A stretch of 36,380 nt of DNA from RGIG5612 sp963599255. Its GTDB lineage: Bacteria > Bacillota > Clostridia > Lachnospirales > Lachnospiraceae. The notes below the pieces were generated by a model that ran no database searches, had not been told where the DNA came from, and saw nothing but the letters and a program-made list of their open reading frames with translations. Numbering within the stretch: the stretch's first letter is position 1; every line of letters begins with the position of its first letter. Both the position numbers and the translations under genes were made by a program. This document shows, piece by piece, positions 17,741-26,478 of the stretch. The stretch is taken from positions 1 to 36,380 of the forward strand of contig CAVBWS010000016.1 in the NCBI GenBank assembly GCA_963599255.1. The letters are read 5' to 3'.

Positions 17741-18966
17741 GTAATAGGGTCTATGAAAATCAAATATTGTTCTTTATAGCTTATACTTTATTCGTGTTGC
17801 TTCAGCTTGTAAGAACCTCCTTTTTCCTGCAATATGTGCCGGATAGTGTATACTATTTAATTTTAGTAACATGCGCCGGTTTGCTGGCAATAAATGAGAT
17901 AATTGCAGGAAAGGGAACCGTCAGAACGATAATAAGCCTGATAGTATGCGGAATCTATGTGGCACTTGTCATTTATGTAGGCGTGACATTTTACATGATT
18001 CTTGCAATAACCGTGCTGTTTGTTTATGAAGCACGGGATATACCATTCAGGAAACTGGCCGCATATTCGGCATGGCTTTGTTTTATCTTTTTGGCGGTAA
18101 CAATTATATCCAGCCAGGTCGGAATAATCACAGATTATGTTCGAGATGAAACTTCAAGGGCACCGAGACATTTCCTGGGATTCAGATATGCACTGTATCC
18201 GGCAACTATAATCATGAATATCACAATGCTCACAGTTTATGTAAGAAAAAGGAGCATTTTGTGGCTGGAACTTGTTATACTGACAGGGATAAACTTCTGG
18301 ATATTTAAAATGACAGGTGCCAGATTGTCATTCTTTATTTCGCTGTTTATTATTGTGGCGGCTGCATTTCTCAAGTTGAAGCCATACTTTTTTGTGCAAA
18401 AAACGAGATTCAGAAAGATCCTGTCAGCGGCTTTTGTTATTTGTGCTCTTCTGAGCATTGTCGTATCAGCAAGATACAATCCGGAGCAAAGCTGGCAGAA
18501 AAGTGCAAATAGTATGCTGAGTGACAGACTTGCACTTCAAAATACTGCAATGGAAAAATACGGCTTTTCTATATTCGGACAGGATATTCATGAAAATGGA
18601 TATGGACTTAAAGCCGATGGTTCGGAGAATGAACAATTAGAAGATCAGGAATATTTTTACATAGATAATTTTTATATACTGTGCTACACGAAATATGGAA
18701 TTGTATTTTTTGTGGTTATGCTGGTATTTATGACGGCACTTGCCTATGGCTGTGCAAAATATGACAAATACGGATATTTGTCAATAATAATGTGTATGCT
18801 TGCGGTGCATTGTGTTATACAGGACACATTTTTGTCTTTACATTACAATAGCTTCTTGCTGATCGCAGGTAATCTTATGATCAATAAACTCGGACATCGT
18901 ACAGAGACGGATTTCGTGGAATCAGATGATGCAGCCGGAAAGGTACGGCTCTATTTGCGCAGATAA
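17737..18966 (+). CDS. Wzy-like O-antigen/capsule repeat-unit polymerase (integral membrane)
   Basis: A 409-residue protein dominated by hydrophobic segments, roughly ten membrane helices by eye. A long extracytoplasmic loop near residues 255-300 contains SARYNPEQSW and SDRLALQNTAMEKYG. This layout is that of Wzy polymerases, which join lipid-linked repeat units on the outer face of the membrane. Such proteins have little sequence conservation, so the call rests on topology and context: it follows three GT2 genes and shares an operon with a Wzz-like protein and a Wzx flippase. The start overlaps the previous stop (ATGA). An unrelated polytopic protein is the main alternative. Confidence 0.78.
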   Translation: MSNRVYENQILFFIAYTLFVLLQLVRTSFFLQYVPDSVYYLILVTCAGLLAINEIIAGKGTVRTIISLIVCGIYVALVIYVGVTFYMILAITVLFVYEARDIPFRKLAAYSAWLCFIFLAVTIISSQVGIITDYVRDETSRAPRHFLGFRYALYPATIIMNITMLTVYVRKRSILWLELVILTGINFWIFKMTGARLSFFISLFIIVAAAFLKLKPYFFVQKTRFRKILSAAFVICALLSIVVSARYNPEQSWQKSANSMLSDRLALQNTAMEKYGFSIFGQDIHENGYGLKADGSENEQLEDQEYFYIDNFYILCYTKYGIVFFVVMLVFMTALAYGCAKYDKYGYLSIIMCMLAVHCVIQDTFLSLHYNSFLLIAGNLMINKLGHRTETDFVESDDAAGKVRLYLRR

Positions 18967-19020
18967 TGAGGCAAAGCAAGTCGTGTCCTTTAGAATTTAC
19001 GAGATAGACGGAGGTCATAT

Positions 19021-20526
19021 ATGGATACAAATATAAAACGAAAAGACAGGTCAGTCAGCGTTACGGATATTTTCCTTTCGGTACTTCAGAGTTGGAGAAT
19101 GCTGATAGTATTCTGTGTAATATTTGCAGTGCTGCTGGGTTTATACGGAACATATAAGAGTTATAAGGCAGCACAAAGCATACCGGATACTGTTACGAAC
19201 AGCGCAGGGGATGTTCTGGTTACTTCTGCCAAGATAGATGAATTAAAAATTGCAATGACATCAGATGAGCTGACAGTGGCAGACGACCTGATCGCAACTA
19301 TTAAATGGTATCAGCAGCAGCTGGGATACTATCGTAATTATAATAATAATTCAATCTACTGCGCGATCGATCCGGACAACATAGATACAGTAGAGCTTCA
19401 ATATTTTGTGGGAGTATCAGGACTGAATGAAGAGGAATACAGTTCCGTGTCAACGGCATTAGTAAAGACTTATATGTCGGCACTGTCTGGTGACAGCATT
19501 TATAAAGAGATGGTTGATGGTATCGATGACAGCTATACAGAGGTGGATTACAGAGATATTATTACAACGGATGAATCTAAGAGTGAAAATGGCATATTTA
19601 AGATAACTATATTTGGCCTTAACGGTGATATGGCAACGAAAATGGCTGATATAGTGAACAAATATATTATGTCAAAAGCTGATGATGCCAAGCAGATCTA
19701 TGAAGATCATGAAATAAAGCTGCTAAGCAGAGAACAGTATGTGGCGGGTAATTCAGCATTCAGGGAAAAGCAGCTTACATACATGTATGCGCTTCAGGAC
19801 ATTGAGATATATATTCCTAAACTTAAGGCAAATCTTAAACTTACAGATGCACAAACGGAATATGTGGAGTTACTATGCAAAACGGAGGATGCCGATAGTG
19901 AACCTGAGGATATAATATCGGATGATGCAGTAACCAGAGCAGTATCACTGAAATCGACGATGAATCTTAAGATGGGATTTATTGGCGGTATATTGGGAAT
20001 TGTAATCGCAGCAATCCTTATTATTATAAGATATATCGGTTCCGGCAGAATCCATAACAGTTCTGATATAGAAAATGATTTTGACTTGCCGGTTATATGC
20101 AGCTTTGCAGACAGAACGACACCAATGAGAAAGCATAATACCAAATTTGATCGTTGGATCACTCGGATCAGGCAGAGAAATTCGGCTACACTTGAAAGAG
20201 AGAAAAGTGTACCTGTAATGGCTGCCAAGCTGAAATCATCGGCATGTAAAGATAATCTTGCGAAGATTGTCTTTGTAACAGATGATAATGTTCGGGCAGA
20301 TCTTACACTTATCGATGCAGCCGCCGGACGGATAGAATGCGGTACTGCGGTCGTAAGAACAGGCAATATCGTAAGTGATGAATCGGCTCTCAGGGCTGCA
20401 GAGGATGCAGACGGAATAGTAATAATTGTGCAGAGCGAGCTTACTCGTCATAGCGACATTTATAACCTTAAGGAGGCATGCCATTGCCTGAAGGGCAACA
20501 TAATCGGTGTGGTGGTAGCTCAATAA
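19021..20526 (+). CDS. Wzz/CpsC-like chain-length protein fused to a degenerate kinase-like domain
   Basis: A 501-residue protein with GGAGGT before the ATG. The first membrane helix is near residues 27-46 (MLIVFCVIFAVLLGLYGTY), a large extracytoplasmic domain follows, and the second helix is near residues 316-338. This two-helix layout is that of polysaccharide co-polymerases controlling chain length. The cytoplasmic tail is unusual. From about residue 415 it reads KIVFVTDDNVRADLTLIDAA, where a CpsD-type tyrosine kinase would have its P-loop. It continues with ADGIVIIVQSELTRHSDIYN and GVVVAQ, which match the later part of that fold. No Walker A lysine motif and no C-terminal tyrosine cluster are present. 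A structural, non-catalytic role for the tail is inferred. Confidence 0.78.
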   Translation: MDTNIKRKDRSVSVTDIFLSVLQSWRMLIVFCVIFAVLLGLYGTYKSYKAAQSIPDTVTNSAGDVLVTSAKIDELKIAMTSDELTVADDLIATIKWYQQQLGYYRNYNNNSIYCAIDPDNIDTVELQYFVGVSGLNEEEYSSVSTALVKTYMSALSGDSIYKEMVDGIDDSYTEVDYRDIITTDESKSENGIFKITIFGLNGDMATKMADIVNKYIMSKADDAKQIYEDHEIKLLSREQYVAGNSAFREKQLTYMYALQDIEIYIPKLKANLKLTDAQTEYVELLCKTEDADSEPEDIISDDAVTRAVSLKSTMNLKMGFIGGILGIVIAAILIIIRYIGSGRIHNSSDIENDFDLPVICSFADRTTPMRKHNTKFDRWITRIRQRNSATLEREKSVPVMAAKLKSSACKDNLAKIVFVTDDNVRADLTLIDAAAGRIECGTAVVRTGNIVSDESALRAAEDADGIVIIVQSELTRHSDIYNLKEACHCLKGNIIGVVVAQ

Positions 20527-20570
20527 AACTGCTGCAATTTTATTGAAATTAAAATAACAAGAGGAAAGGT

Positions 20571-21260
20571 ATGAATCTGGCAATAGTACTCTCTGGCGGG
20601 ACGGGAACCCGATTAGGAGCTGATATACCAAAACAATATATAGAAGTTGCAGGTAAACCAATAATAGGTTACTGTATTGAGGCTCTTGAGGCAAGCCCGG
20701 AGATAGACGAGATCTGTGTGGTGGCTGCGCCTGAATGGATGGATTTTGTAAATGCATATTTGAAAAAAGCCGGCATAACTAAATTCAGGGGATGTGCTCC
20801 AGGCGGAGAGAGCAGGCAGCATTCTATAAAAAATGGACTTGAGTTTTTTGCACAGGAACATGTTCCTTCAGACAGCAAGGTGCTGATTCATGACGCAGCT
20901 CGTCCAAACTTGAGTCTTGAGCTGATAAAACGCTGCATGGACGGACTTGATGGAGCAGACGGAGTTCTTCCGGCTCTTACTGTGAAGGATACAGTGTATT
21001 ATAGTGAGGACGGCAGTAAAATCACAAGACTTCTGGACAGAAGCTGCCTATTTGCGGGACAGGCACCGGAGAGTTTTATCTTCGGCAGATATTGGAATAT
21101 CAATAAGGATCTGACAATCGAGGAATTAGGACGGATTACCGGAACGAGTCAGATTGCCTTTGACTGTGGTCTGAATGTGGCAATCGTAGATGGAGATGAG
21201 AATAATTACAAGATTACAACAGCTGTAGATCTTGAAAAATTCAGGGAAAGCAAAAAATGA
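20571..21260 (+). CDS. IspD/TarI-family CTP:alditol-phosphate cytidylyltransferase
   Basis: A 229-residue member of the IspD family: LSGGTGTRLGADIPKQYIEV at the N-terminus, HDAARPN in the middle and AGQAPESFIF near the end. Such enzymes join CTP to a polyol phosphate. IspD itself acts on methylerythritol phosphate, while TarI/Bcs1-type relatives act on ribitol 5-phosphate. Because the next two genes encode a zinc dehydrogenase and a pentulose-phosphate epimerase, and two LicD transferases are nearby, a CDP-alditol such as CDP-ribitol or CDP-arabinitol is the likeliest product. An AGAGGAAAGG site precedes the ATG. The stop overlaps the next start (ATGA). Isoprenoid IspD activity is a less likely alternative. 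Confidence 0.88.
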   Translation: MNLAIVLSGGTGTRLGADIPKQYIEVAGKPIIGYCIEALEASPEIDEICVVAAPEWMDFVNAYLKKAGITKFRGCAPGGESRQHSIKNGLEFFAQEHVPSDSKVLIHDAARPNLSLELIKRCMDGLDGADGVLPALTVKDTVYYSEDGSKITRLLDRSCLFAGQAPESFIFGRYWNINKDLTIEELGRITGTSQIAFDCGLNVAIVDGDENNYKITTAVDLEKFRESKK

Positions 21261-22267
21261 AAGCATATGTATTAGAAGGTGTTAATGATCTTAGGTATGA
21301 GGAGGTAGAGCTTCCACAGGCGGAAGAGGGCTGGGCCGTTGTCAGGGTTCTCGCATCCGGAATATGCAGCAGTGATATACCAAGGATATTTACCAAAGGA
21401 ACGTATCATTTTCCGACGATACCGGGGCATGAATATTCCGGAGTAGTTGAGTCTGTCGGAAGTGAAGCAGACAGAAAATGGATAGGAAAGAAGGTAGGAA
21501 TATTCCCGCTTATCCCATGCAGGACATGTCCGCAATGCGCGCATAAAAAGTATGAGATGTGTGCACATTATGATTATTCGGGCTCAAGGAGAAATGGCGG
21601 ATTTGCTGAATATGTTGACATACCGGTTTGGAATCTCATTGAATTACCGGAAGAAATCACTCCTGTAGAAGCCGCAATGTTAGAGCCGCTGTCTGTAGCA
21701 CTACATGCTGCTAAACGTGCCGAGATCAGAGAAGGAGATAAGGTGGCTGTTATAGGAACAGGAATGATAGGAATTTCTGTTGCAAAATGGGCACAGAAAT
21801 TCAAGGCTTGTGCTGTGACAGTGTTTGGCAGAAGTGAAAATAAGCGAAAACTGGTTGAAAATGTCGGCGGAATTGACTATAAACTAATGTCTGAGTGCAC
21901 TGCAGAATATGACAGAGTAATTGAGGCAGTGGGAACTCCTGATGCGATTGAGAGTGCTCTTAATTGTGCAAAACCGGAGGCTCATGTGGTGCTTATGGGC
22001 AATCCATCTGGTGATATTACGATAAAACAGAATGTATATTGGCAGATACTAAGACGTCAGCTTACTCTTACCGGGACCTGGAATTCATCATACGAATCGG
22101 GTACAAAATCAGACTGGACAGAGGCCGTTGAAGCTATAAAAAACAAAGAAATTGATGTAACAAGCCTGGTGTCACATACATTTTCTAAGGAAGAAATGAT
22201 GCGGGGACTTGATATAATGAGGAATCATACTGAACCATACTGCAAGGTAATGATAGACTGGCAATGA
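21257..22267 (+). CDS. Zinc-dependent medium-chain dehydrogenase (TarJ/alditol-phosphate dehydrogenase-like)
   Basis: A 336-residue medium-chain dehydrogenase/reductase. The catalytic zinc site is visible at Cys37 (GICSSD) and His58-Glu59 (PGHEYSG). Four cysteines for a structural zinc lie in PCRTCPQCAHKKYEMC, and the nucleotide-binding fold shows as VAVIGTGMIGIS. Full-length resemblance is to galactitol-1-phosphate dehydrogenase-type enzymes. Beside a TarI-like cytidylyltransferase, the expected reaction is NAD(P)H-dependent reduction of a ketose phosphate (ribulose or xylulose 5-phosphate) to the alditol phosphate, the TarJ step. The start overlaps the previous stop. Exact substrate and stereochemistry cannot be read from the sequence. 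Confidence 0.88.
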   Translation: MKAYVLEGVNDLRYEEVELPQAEEGWAVVRVLASGICSSDIPRIFTKGTYHFPTIPGHEYSGVVESVGSEADRKWIGKKVGIFPLIPCRTCPQCAHKKYEMCAHYDYSGSRRNGGFAEYVDIPVWNLIELPEEITPVEAAMLEPLSVALHAAKRAEIREGDKVAVIGTGMIGISVAKWAQKFKACAVTVFGRSENKRKLVENVGGIDYKLMSECTAEYDRVIEAVGTPDAIESALNCAKPEAHVVLMGNPSGDITIKQNVYWQILRRQLTLTGTWNSSYESGTKSDWTEAVEAIKNKEIDVTSLVSHTFSKEEMMRGLDIMRNHTEPYCKVMIDWQ

Positions 22268-22367
22268 TTACTCTTCTTTTATGGCACGCATTAAGAATCT
22301 CCTCAATATACAGACAAGCAGGAAAAAACGCAGAAAACAGCAACATTAAAGTTGAAAAAACGGATAT

Positions 22368-23048
22368 ATGGAAAATAACAAACAGATTTCAGCATCAATG
22401 ATGTGTTCAAACCTTATTGAGCTTAAGGAAGCAATTAAAATATTTGAAGAAAATAAAATTGAATATTTGCATATTGATGTGATGGACGGAATATTTGTTC
22501 CAAACATTGGCCTGGGTGTGGATTATATAAGAAGTCTCAGGGGTTTGACGAGTATTCCTTTGGATATACATCTTATGATAACAGATCCGGAATATAAATT
22601 TTCATGGATAGGAATAAAGGACACAGATATAGTAACGATACATTACGAGAGTACCAGGCAGATTCAGAGAGCATTGGATTACCTTGAACCATATGGCTGC
22701 AAACGTTTTGTTGCAATAAACCCGGCCACATCAATTGTATGCATTGAGGAAATGTTAGATTACATTGACGGTATAAATCTTCTTATGGTTAATCCGGGAT
22801 TTGCAGGACAGAAAATGGTTCCGAGCACAATGAGAAAAGCAGAAAAGCTCCGCAAGTTTCTGGATGATGAAGGGTATAATAATATAATAATTGAGGTTGA
22901 CGGCAATATTACATTTGATAATGCTGAAAAATTAAGCAAAATAGGTGCTGATATATTTGTTGCCGGAACATCAAGCATATTTAAAGGACCGTTAAACGGT
23001 TACGAATATAATATAAAAACATTAAGGGATAAGATTAATAACGCGTGA
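22368..23048 (+). CDS. Ribulose-phosphate 3-epimerase family protein (Rpe/AlsE-like)
   Basis: A 226-residue TIM-barrel epimerase. Metal-binding and catalytic positions are clear: His35 and Asp37 in HIDVMDG, His68 in LDIHLMI, NPGFAGQ, and the Asp in EVDGNI. The N-terminal SASMMCSNLIELKE and the C-terminal GADIFVAGTSSIF are closer to the allulose-6-phosphate epimerase AlsE, as I recall it, than to housekeeping Rpe. It would interconvert ketose-phosphate epimers (for example ribulose and xylulose 5-phosphate) to feed the dehydrogenase upstream. A 100-base gap precedes it, and the ribosome site is weak. Its stop overlaps the flippase start (GTGA). The exact sugar is uncertain. Confidence 0.88.
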   Translation: MENNKQISASMMCSNLIELKEAIKIFEENKIEYLHIDVMDGIFVPNIGLGVDYIRSLRGLTSIPLDIHLMITDPEYKFSWIGIKDTDIVTIHYESTRQIQRALDYLEPYGCKRFVAINPATSIVCIEEMLDYIDGINLLMVNPGFAGQKMVPSTMRKAEKLRKFLDDEGYNNIIIEVDGNITFDNAEKLSKIGADIFVAGTSSIFKGPLNGYEYNIKTLRDKINNA

Positions 23049-24514
23049 AACAAAAATCTCTAAAACTTAATTTTATAATGAATGCCATTTTAACAATGTC
23101 ATCATTCATCTTTCCTCTTATAACATTTCCTTATGTCTCGAGAGTATTGCTTGAGACGGGAACCGGAAGAGTATCATTTGCCACATCACTTATTACGTAT
23201 TTTACAATGATAGCCCAGCTGGGCATTCCGACATATGGCATAAGAGCTTGTGCCAAAGTGAGAGACGATCGACAGGAGCTGACAAGGACTGCGCACGAAA
23301 TATTGTTTATCAATATCATTATGAGCGTGGTCTCTTATATTTTGCTGGCATTTGCGTTGGCATTTGTTCCGAGATTGCAGGAAGATCGAACATTGTATAT
23401 AATCGTGAGTATTACGATTATATTATCGGCAATTGGCATGGAATGGCTGTATAAAGCCTTGGAGCAGTATACTTATATAACCGTAAGGTCTGTGATATTT
23501 AAGTTCATTGCACTGGTGGGCATGTTCCTGCTGATACATGAGGAAAACGATTATGTAATGTATGGATTTATTACAATATTTGCAGGTTCAGCATCAAATG
23601 TTTTTAACTTCATTAATGTACATAAATATATTGACCTTAAACCGATAGGCAATTACAACATCAAGCGTCATATGAAGCCTGTGCTGGTATTTTTTGCAAT
23701 GTCATGTGCAACGACAATATATAATAATCTTGATGTGGTTATGCTGGGATTTATGAAAAGTGATGCAGACGTCGGATATTATAATGCAGCGGTTAAGATA
23801 AAAACAATATTAATAAGTATCGTGACATCCCTTGGCACGGTACTGTTGCCACGGGCATCATATTACATAGAACATTCAATGTTGGATGAATTCAGCCGTG
23901 TTTCTAAGAAGGCGCTTAATTTCGTATTTCTGCTGGCGTCGCCGCTGGCATTGTATTTCATATTATATGCCAAGAATGGCATATATTTCCTGGCAGGCGA
24001 AAATTACAGCGGATCCATACTTCCAATGCAGATTATTATGCCGACGCTGCTGTTGATCGGAATAACTAATATTCTGGGAATACAGATACTTGTGCCGCTC
24101 GGAAGAGAAATCACAGTGTTGATATCAGAAATAGCAGGTGCAGTTGTAGATATAATTTTAAATGCAATTTTAATTCCTCCATATTCATCGGCGGGAGCAG
24201 CACTGGGAACACTGGCTGCCGAGTTCGTTGTATTGATTGTACAGTATGCAGCACTCAGAAAGGATGTAAGAGAGACATTTATGCAGGTACAGTATTGGAA
24301 GATTGCTGTCGGCATGGTATTGGGAACAGCTGCTTCATATTGGGTCATTTATGTGCTTAATTTATCTGACTTTCTGACAATAATTGTGACCGGTATATTA
24401 TTTTTTGCGGTATATTTAATTTTCTTACTTGTTACAAAAGAGCCCCTTACAGTGCAGCTGTGGAGTGAAGGCTTAGGATATCTGAAAAAAATAAAAACAA
24501 AAATAAATAGGTAG
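23045..24514 (+). CDS. Wzx-type polysaccharide flippase
   Basis: A 489-residue polytopic membrane protein of the MOP/Wzx family, with a GTG start overlapping the previous stop (GTGA). The family-typical beginning is present: NAILTMSSFIFPLITFPYVS, then RVLLETGTGRVSFA and LGIPTYGIRACA. About 12-14 hydrophobic segments follow. Wzx proteins move undecaprenyl-linked repeat units across the cytoplasmic membrane for Wzy polymerisation. Together with the Wzy-like and Wzz-like genes, it points to a Wzx/Wzy export pathway rather than an ABC transporter. The C-terminus is basic (KKIKTKINR), consistent with a cytoplasmic end. Confidence 0.94.
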   Translation: MKQKSLKLNFIMNAILTMSSFIFPLITFPYVSRVLLETGTGRVSFATSLITYFTMIAQLGIPTYGIRACAKVRDDRQELTRTAHEILFINIIMSVVSYILLAFALAFVPRLQEDRTLYIIVSITIILSAIGMEWLYKALEQYTYITVRSVIFKFIALVGMFLLIHEENDYVMYGFITIFAGSASNVFNFINVHKYIDLKPIGNYNIKRHMKPVLVFFAMSCATTIYNNLDVVMLGFMKSDADVGYYNAAVKIKTILISIVTSLGTVLLPRASYYIEHSMLDEFSRVSKKALNFVFLLASPLALYFILYAKNGIYFLAGENYSGSILPMQIIMPTLLLIGITNILGIQILVPLGREITVLISEIAGAVVDIILNAILIPPYSSAGAALGTLAAEFVVLIVQYAALRKDVRETFMQVQYWKIAVGMVLGTAASYWVIYVLNLSDFLTIIVTGILFFAVYLIFLLVTKEPLTVQLWSEGLGYLKKIKTKINR

Positions 24515-24529
24515 AGCAAAGGAGGCCAA

Positions 24530-26464
24530 ATGAAAAGAAATTTTATAAAAAAGTCTGTTTCATTGACACTCGCGGCCATTATGGTATGCGGTATCGTGTC
24601 ATATGCCTCGGAAGACGGACAGAATAAAGAGCAAATAGAACAGGTGGAATTAACCCTGGGAGAAGAAACACAAACTGAAATTGCAGAGTCAGAAATTATT
24701 AATGAGTATGCACAGGAGCCGGAGGCATTCGGTGGGGAGCAGCCATTAGAAGGCAATGAGGACAGTAATGATATAACTACGACACCGACGACGGAGGAAA
24801 CGGGGGCGCCGACGACTTCCGATGAGACAACAACGGCGTCTGAAGAGACAACTACAGAGATAATTACGGAAACAGAAACGGAGACGGAGACAGAGACGGA
24901 AACAGAGCATGAGGAAGTTAAAAATGGATGGTATAACGAAGGGGGCGTGACATACTATTACAGAGACGGCAGCATGGTAACCGACTGGCAGGTGATAGAC
25001 GGATACTGGTATTATTTTGATACATACGGACAGATGCAGATCGACTGGCAATATATTGACAACGATTGGTATTATTTGGATACAGATGGGAAAATGCTTA
25101 CCGGCTGGCAGGATATTGAGGGTGACCGGTATTATCTTAGTGTTGGCGGCAGAATGAGAATCGACTGGCAATACATAGATGACAGCTGGTATTATTTTAG
25201 CGCCGGCGGCAGGATGAGAACCGGTTGGCATTATATAGATGACAATTGGTATTACATGAATACCGATGGGGTGATGCTTACCGGCTTGAGAAAAATAGAC
25301 GGAGATTATTATTTCCTCAAGTCCAGCGGTAAGATGGTAACCGGTTGGCTGTGGCTTAATGATACCTGGTATTATTTCAGATCAAGCGGCAAAGCATATA
25401 CGGGCTGGCAGTATGTAGATAACAGATGGTATTACCTGGCTGAGGATGGAGAGATTGCCACGGGCTGGAATACGATTGACGGATCAACATACTATTTTAC
25501 CCAAGGCGGCAAGATGCTTACCGAATGGCAATACATAGATGACAGCTGGTATTATTTTAGCGCCGGCGGCAGAATGAGAACCGGCTGGCAGTATATTGAT
25601 AACAATTGGTATTATATGAATACTGATGGAGTGATGCTTACCGGATTGAAAAAAGTAGATGGAAATTATTATTTCTTTAAATCCAGCGGTAAGATGGTAA
25701 CCGGTTGGATATGGCTTAATGATACCTGGTATTATTTCAGATCAAGCGGTAAAGCATATACAGGCTGGCAGTATGTAGACAACAGATGGTATTACCTGGC
25801 GGAGGATGGAGAGATTGCCACGGGCTGGAATACGATTGGCGGATCAACATATTATTTTACCCAGGGCGGCAAGATGCTTACCGGATGGCAGGTAATAGAC
25901 GGATATTGGTATTATCTCAGTTCCTCGGGCAAGAGACAGACAGGATGGTTTTATGACACCAGCGAAGGAGAATGGATATACCTTGCAAGTTCAGGCAAGT
26001 ATATGTCGCCGGGATATACGCTTGTAGACGGCACATGGTGGTTTTATACAGCATACATGGATGAAGACACCGATGGATGGTCGAGTCCTACCAACTATTT
26101 TATCAGAGTTGATAAGAGCAAGCATATAGTAAGAATATATAAGGGAAGTCAGTACAACTGGACCTGTGTTAAGACATTCCGCTGTTCAACAGGGGCGCTG
26201 TCATCAGATACGATAACGCCTAGCGGTGTATATTATACATATAACAGGGGATATTCATTTGGCGAAGGGTTTACATGTTATTATTGGACTGCATTCTATG
26301 GAGAATATTTGTTTCATTCCATTGTATACAATGAGGGAACATATGTTGTTCAGGATGCAACGATGGGCGGCAATGTGTCCCATGGTTGTGTAAGACTATA
26401 TATAGATAATGCAAAATGGATATATAATAATGTTCCTCTCGGAACGAAGGTTTACATCTATTAG
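24530..26464 (+). CDS. Secreted choline-type repeat protein with L,D-transpeptidase (YkuD) domain
   Basis: A 644-residue protein with a strong AGGAGG-type site before the ATG. It has a signal peptide (SLTLAAIMVCGIVSYA) and an acidic linker that ends in a Thr-Glu dipeptide run. Choline-type repeats run from Trp134 to near residue 500. A C-terminal YkuD domain follows: His596 (LFHSIVY) and SHGCVRL with His618, Gly619, Cys620 and Arg622, the complete L,D-transpeptidase signature. Such enzymes form 3-3 peptidoglycan cross-links or attach proteins to the wall. Its position inside the operon, between the flippase and the Dlt-like genes, suggests it is made together with the glycan. The repeats may hold it on that polymer. 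Whether it cross-links or anchors is unknown. Confidence 0.93.
   Translation: MKRNFIKKSVSLTLAAIMVCGIVSYASEDGQNKEQIEQVELTLGEETQTEIAESEIINEYAQEPEAFGGEQPLEGNEDSNDITTTPTTEETGAPTTSDETTTASEETTTEIITETETETETETETEHEEVKNGWYNEGGVTYYYRDGSMVTDWQVIDGYWYYFDTYGQMQIDWQYIDNDWYYLDTDGKMLTGWQDIEGDRYYLSVGGRMRIDWQYIDDSWYYFSAGGRMRTGWHYIDDNWYYMNTDGVMLTGLRKIDGDYYFLKSSGKMVTGWLWLNDTWYYFRSSGKAYTGWQYVDNRWYYLAEDGEIATGWNTIDGSTYYFTQGGKMLTEWQYIDDSWYYFSAGGRMRTGWQYIDNNWYYMNTDGVMLTGLKKVDGNYYFFKSSGKMVTGWIWLNDTWYYFRSSGKAYTGWQYVDNRWYYLAEDGEIATGWNTIGGSTYYFTQGGKMLTGWQVIDGYWYYLSSSGKRQTGWFYDTSEGEWIYLASSGKYMSPGYTLVDGTWWFYTAYMDEDTDGWSSPTNYFIRVDKSKHIVRIYKGSQYNWTCVKTFRCSTGALSSDTITPSGVYYTYNRGYSFGEGFTCYYWTAFYGEYLFHSIVYNEGTYVVQDATMGGNVSHGCVRLYIDNAKWIYNNVPLGTKVYIY
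25166..25885 (+). repeat. 360-bp tandem duplication of six wall-binding repeats
   Basis: Positions 25166-25525 and 25526-25885 are two copies of one 360-base unit (120 residues, six 20-residue repeats). By eye they differ at nine amino-acid positions. Most of the nucleotide sequence is shared, which indicates a fairly recent duplication within the array. Confidence 0.9.
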
Positions 26465-26478
26465 GTAAGGACAGGCAA

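Noticed and set aside
20571..21260. Housekeeping isoprenoid gene ispD
   Set aside because: Its overlap with an alditol-type dehydrogenase and its place in a glycan operon favour a CDP-alditol enzyme, although IspD activity cannot be ruled out by sequence alone.
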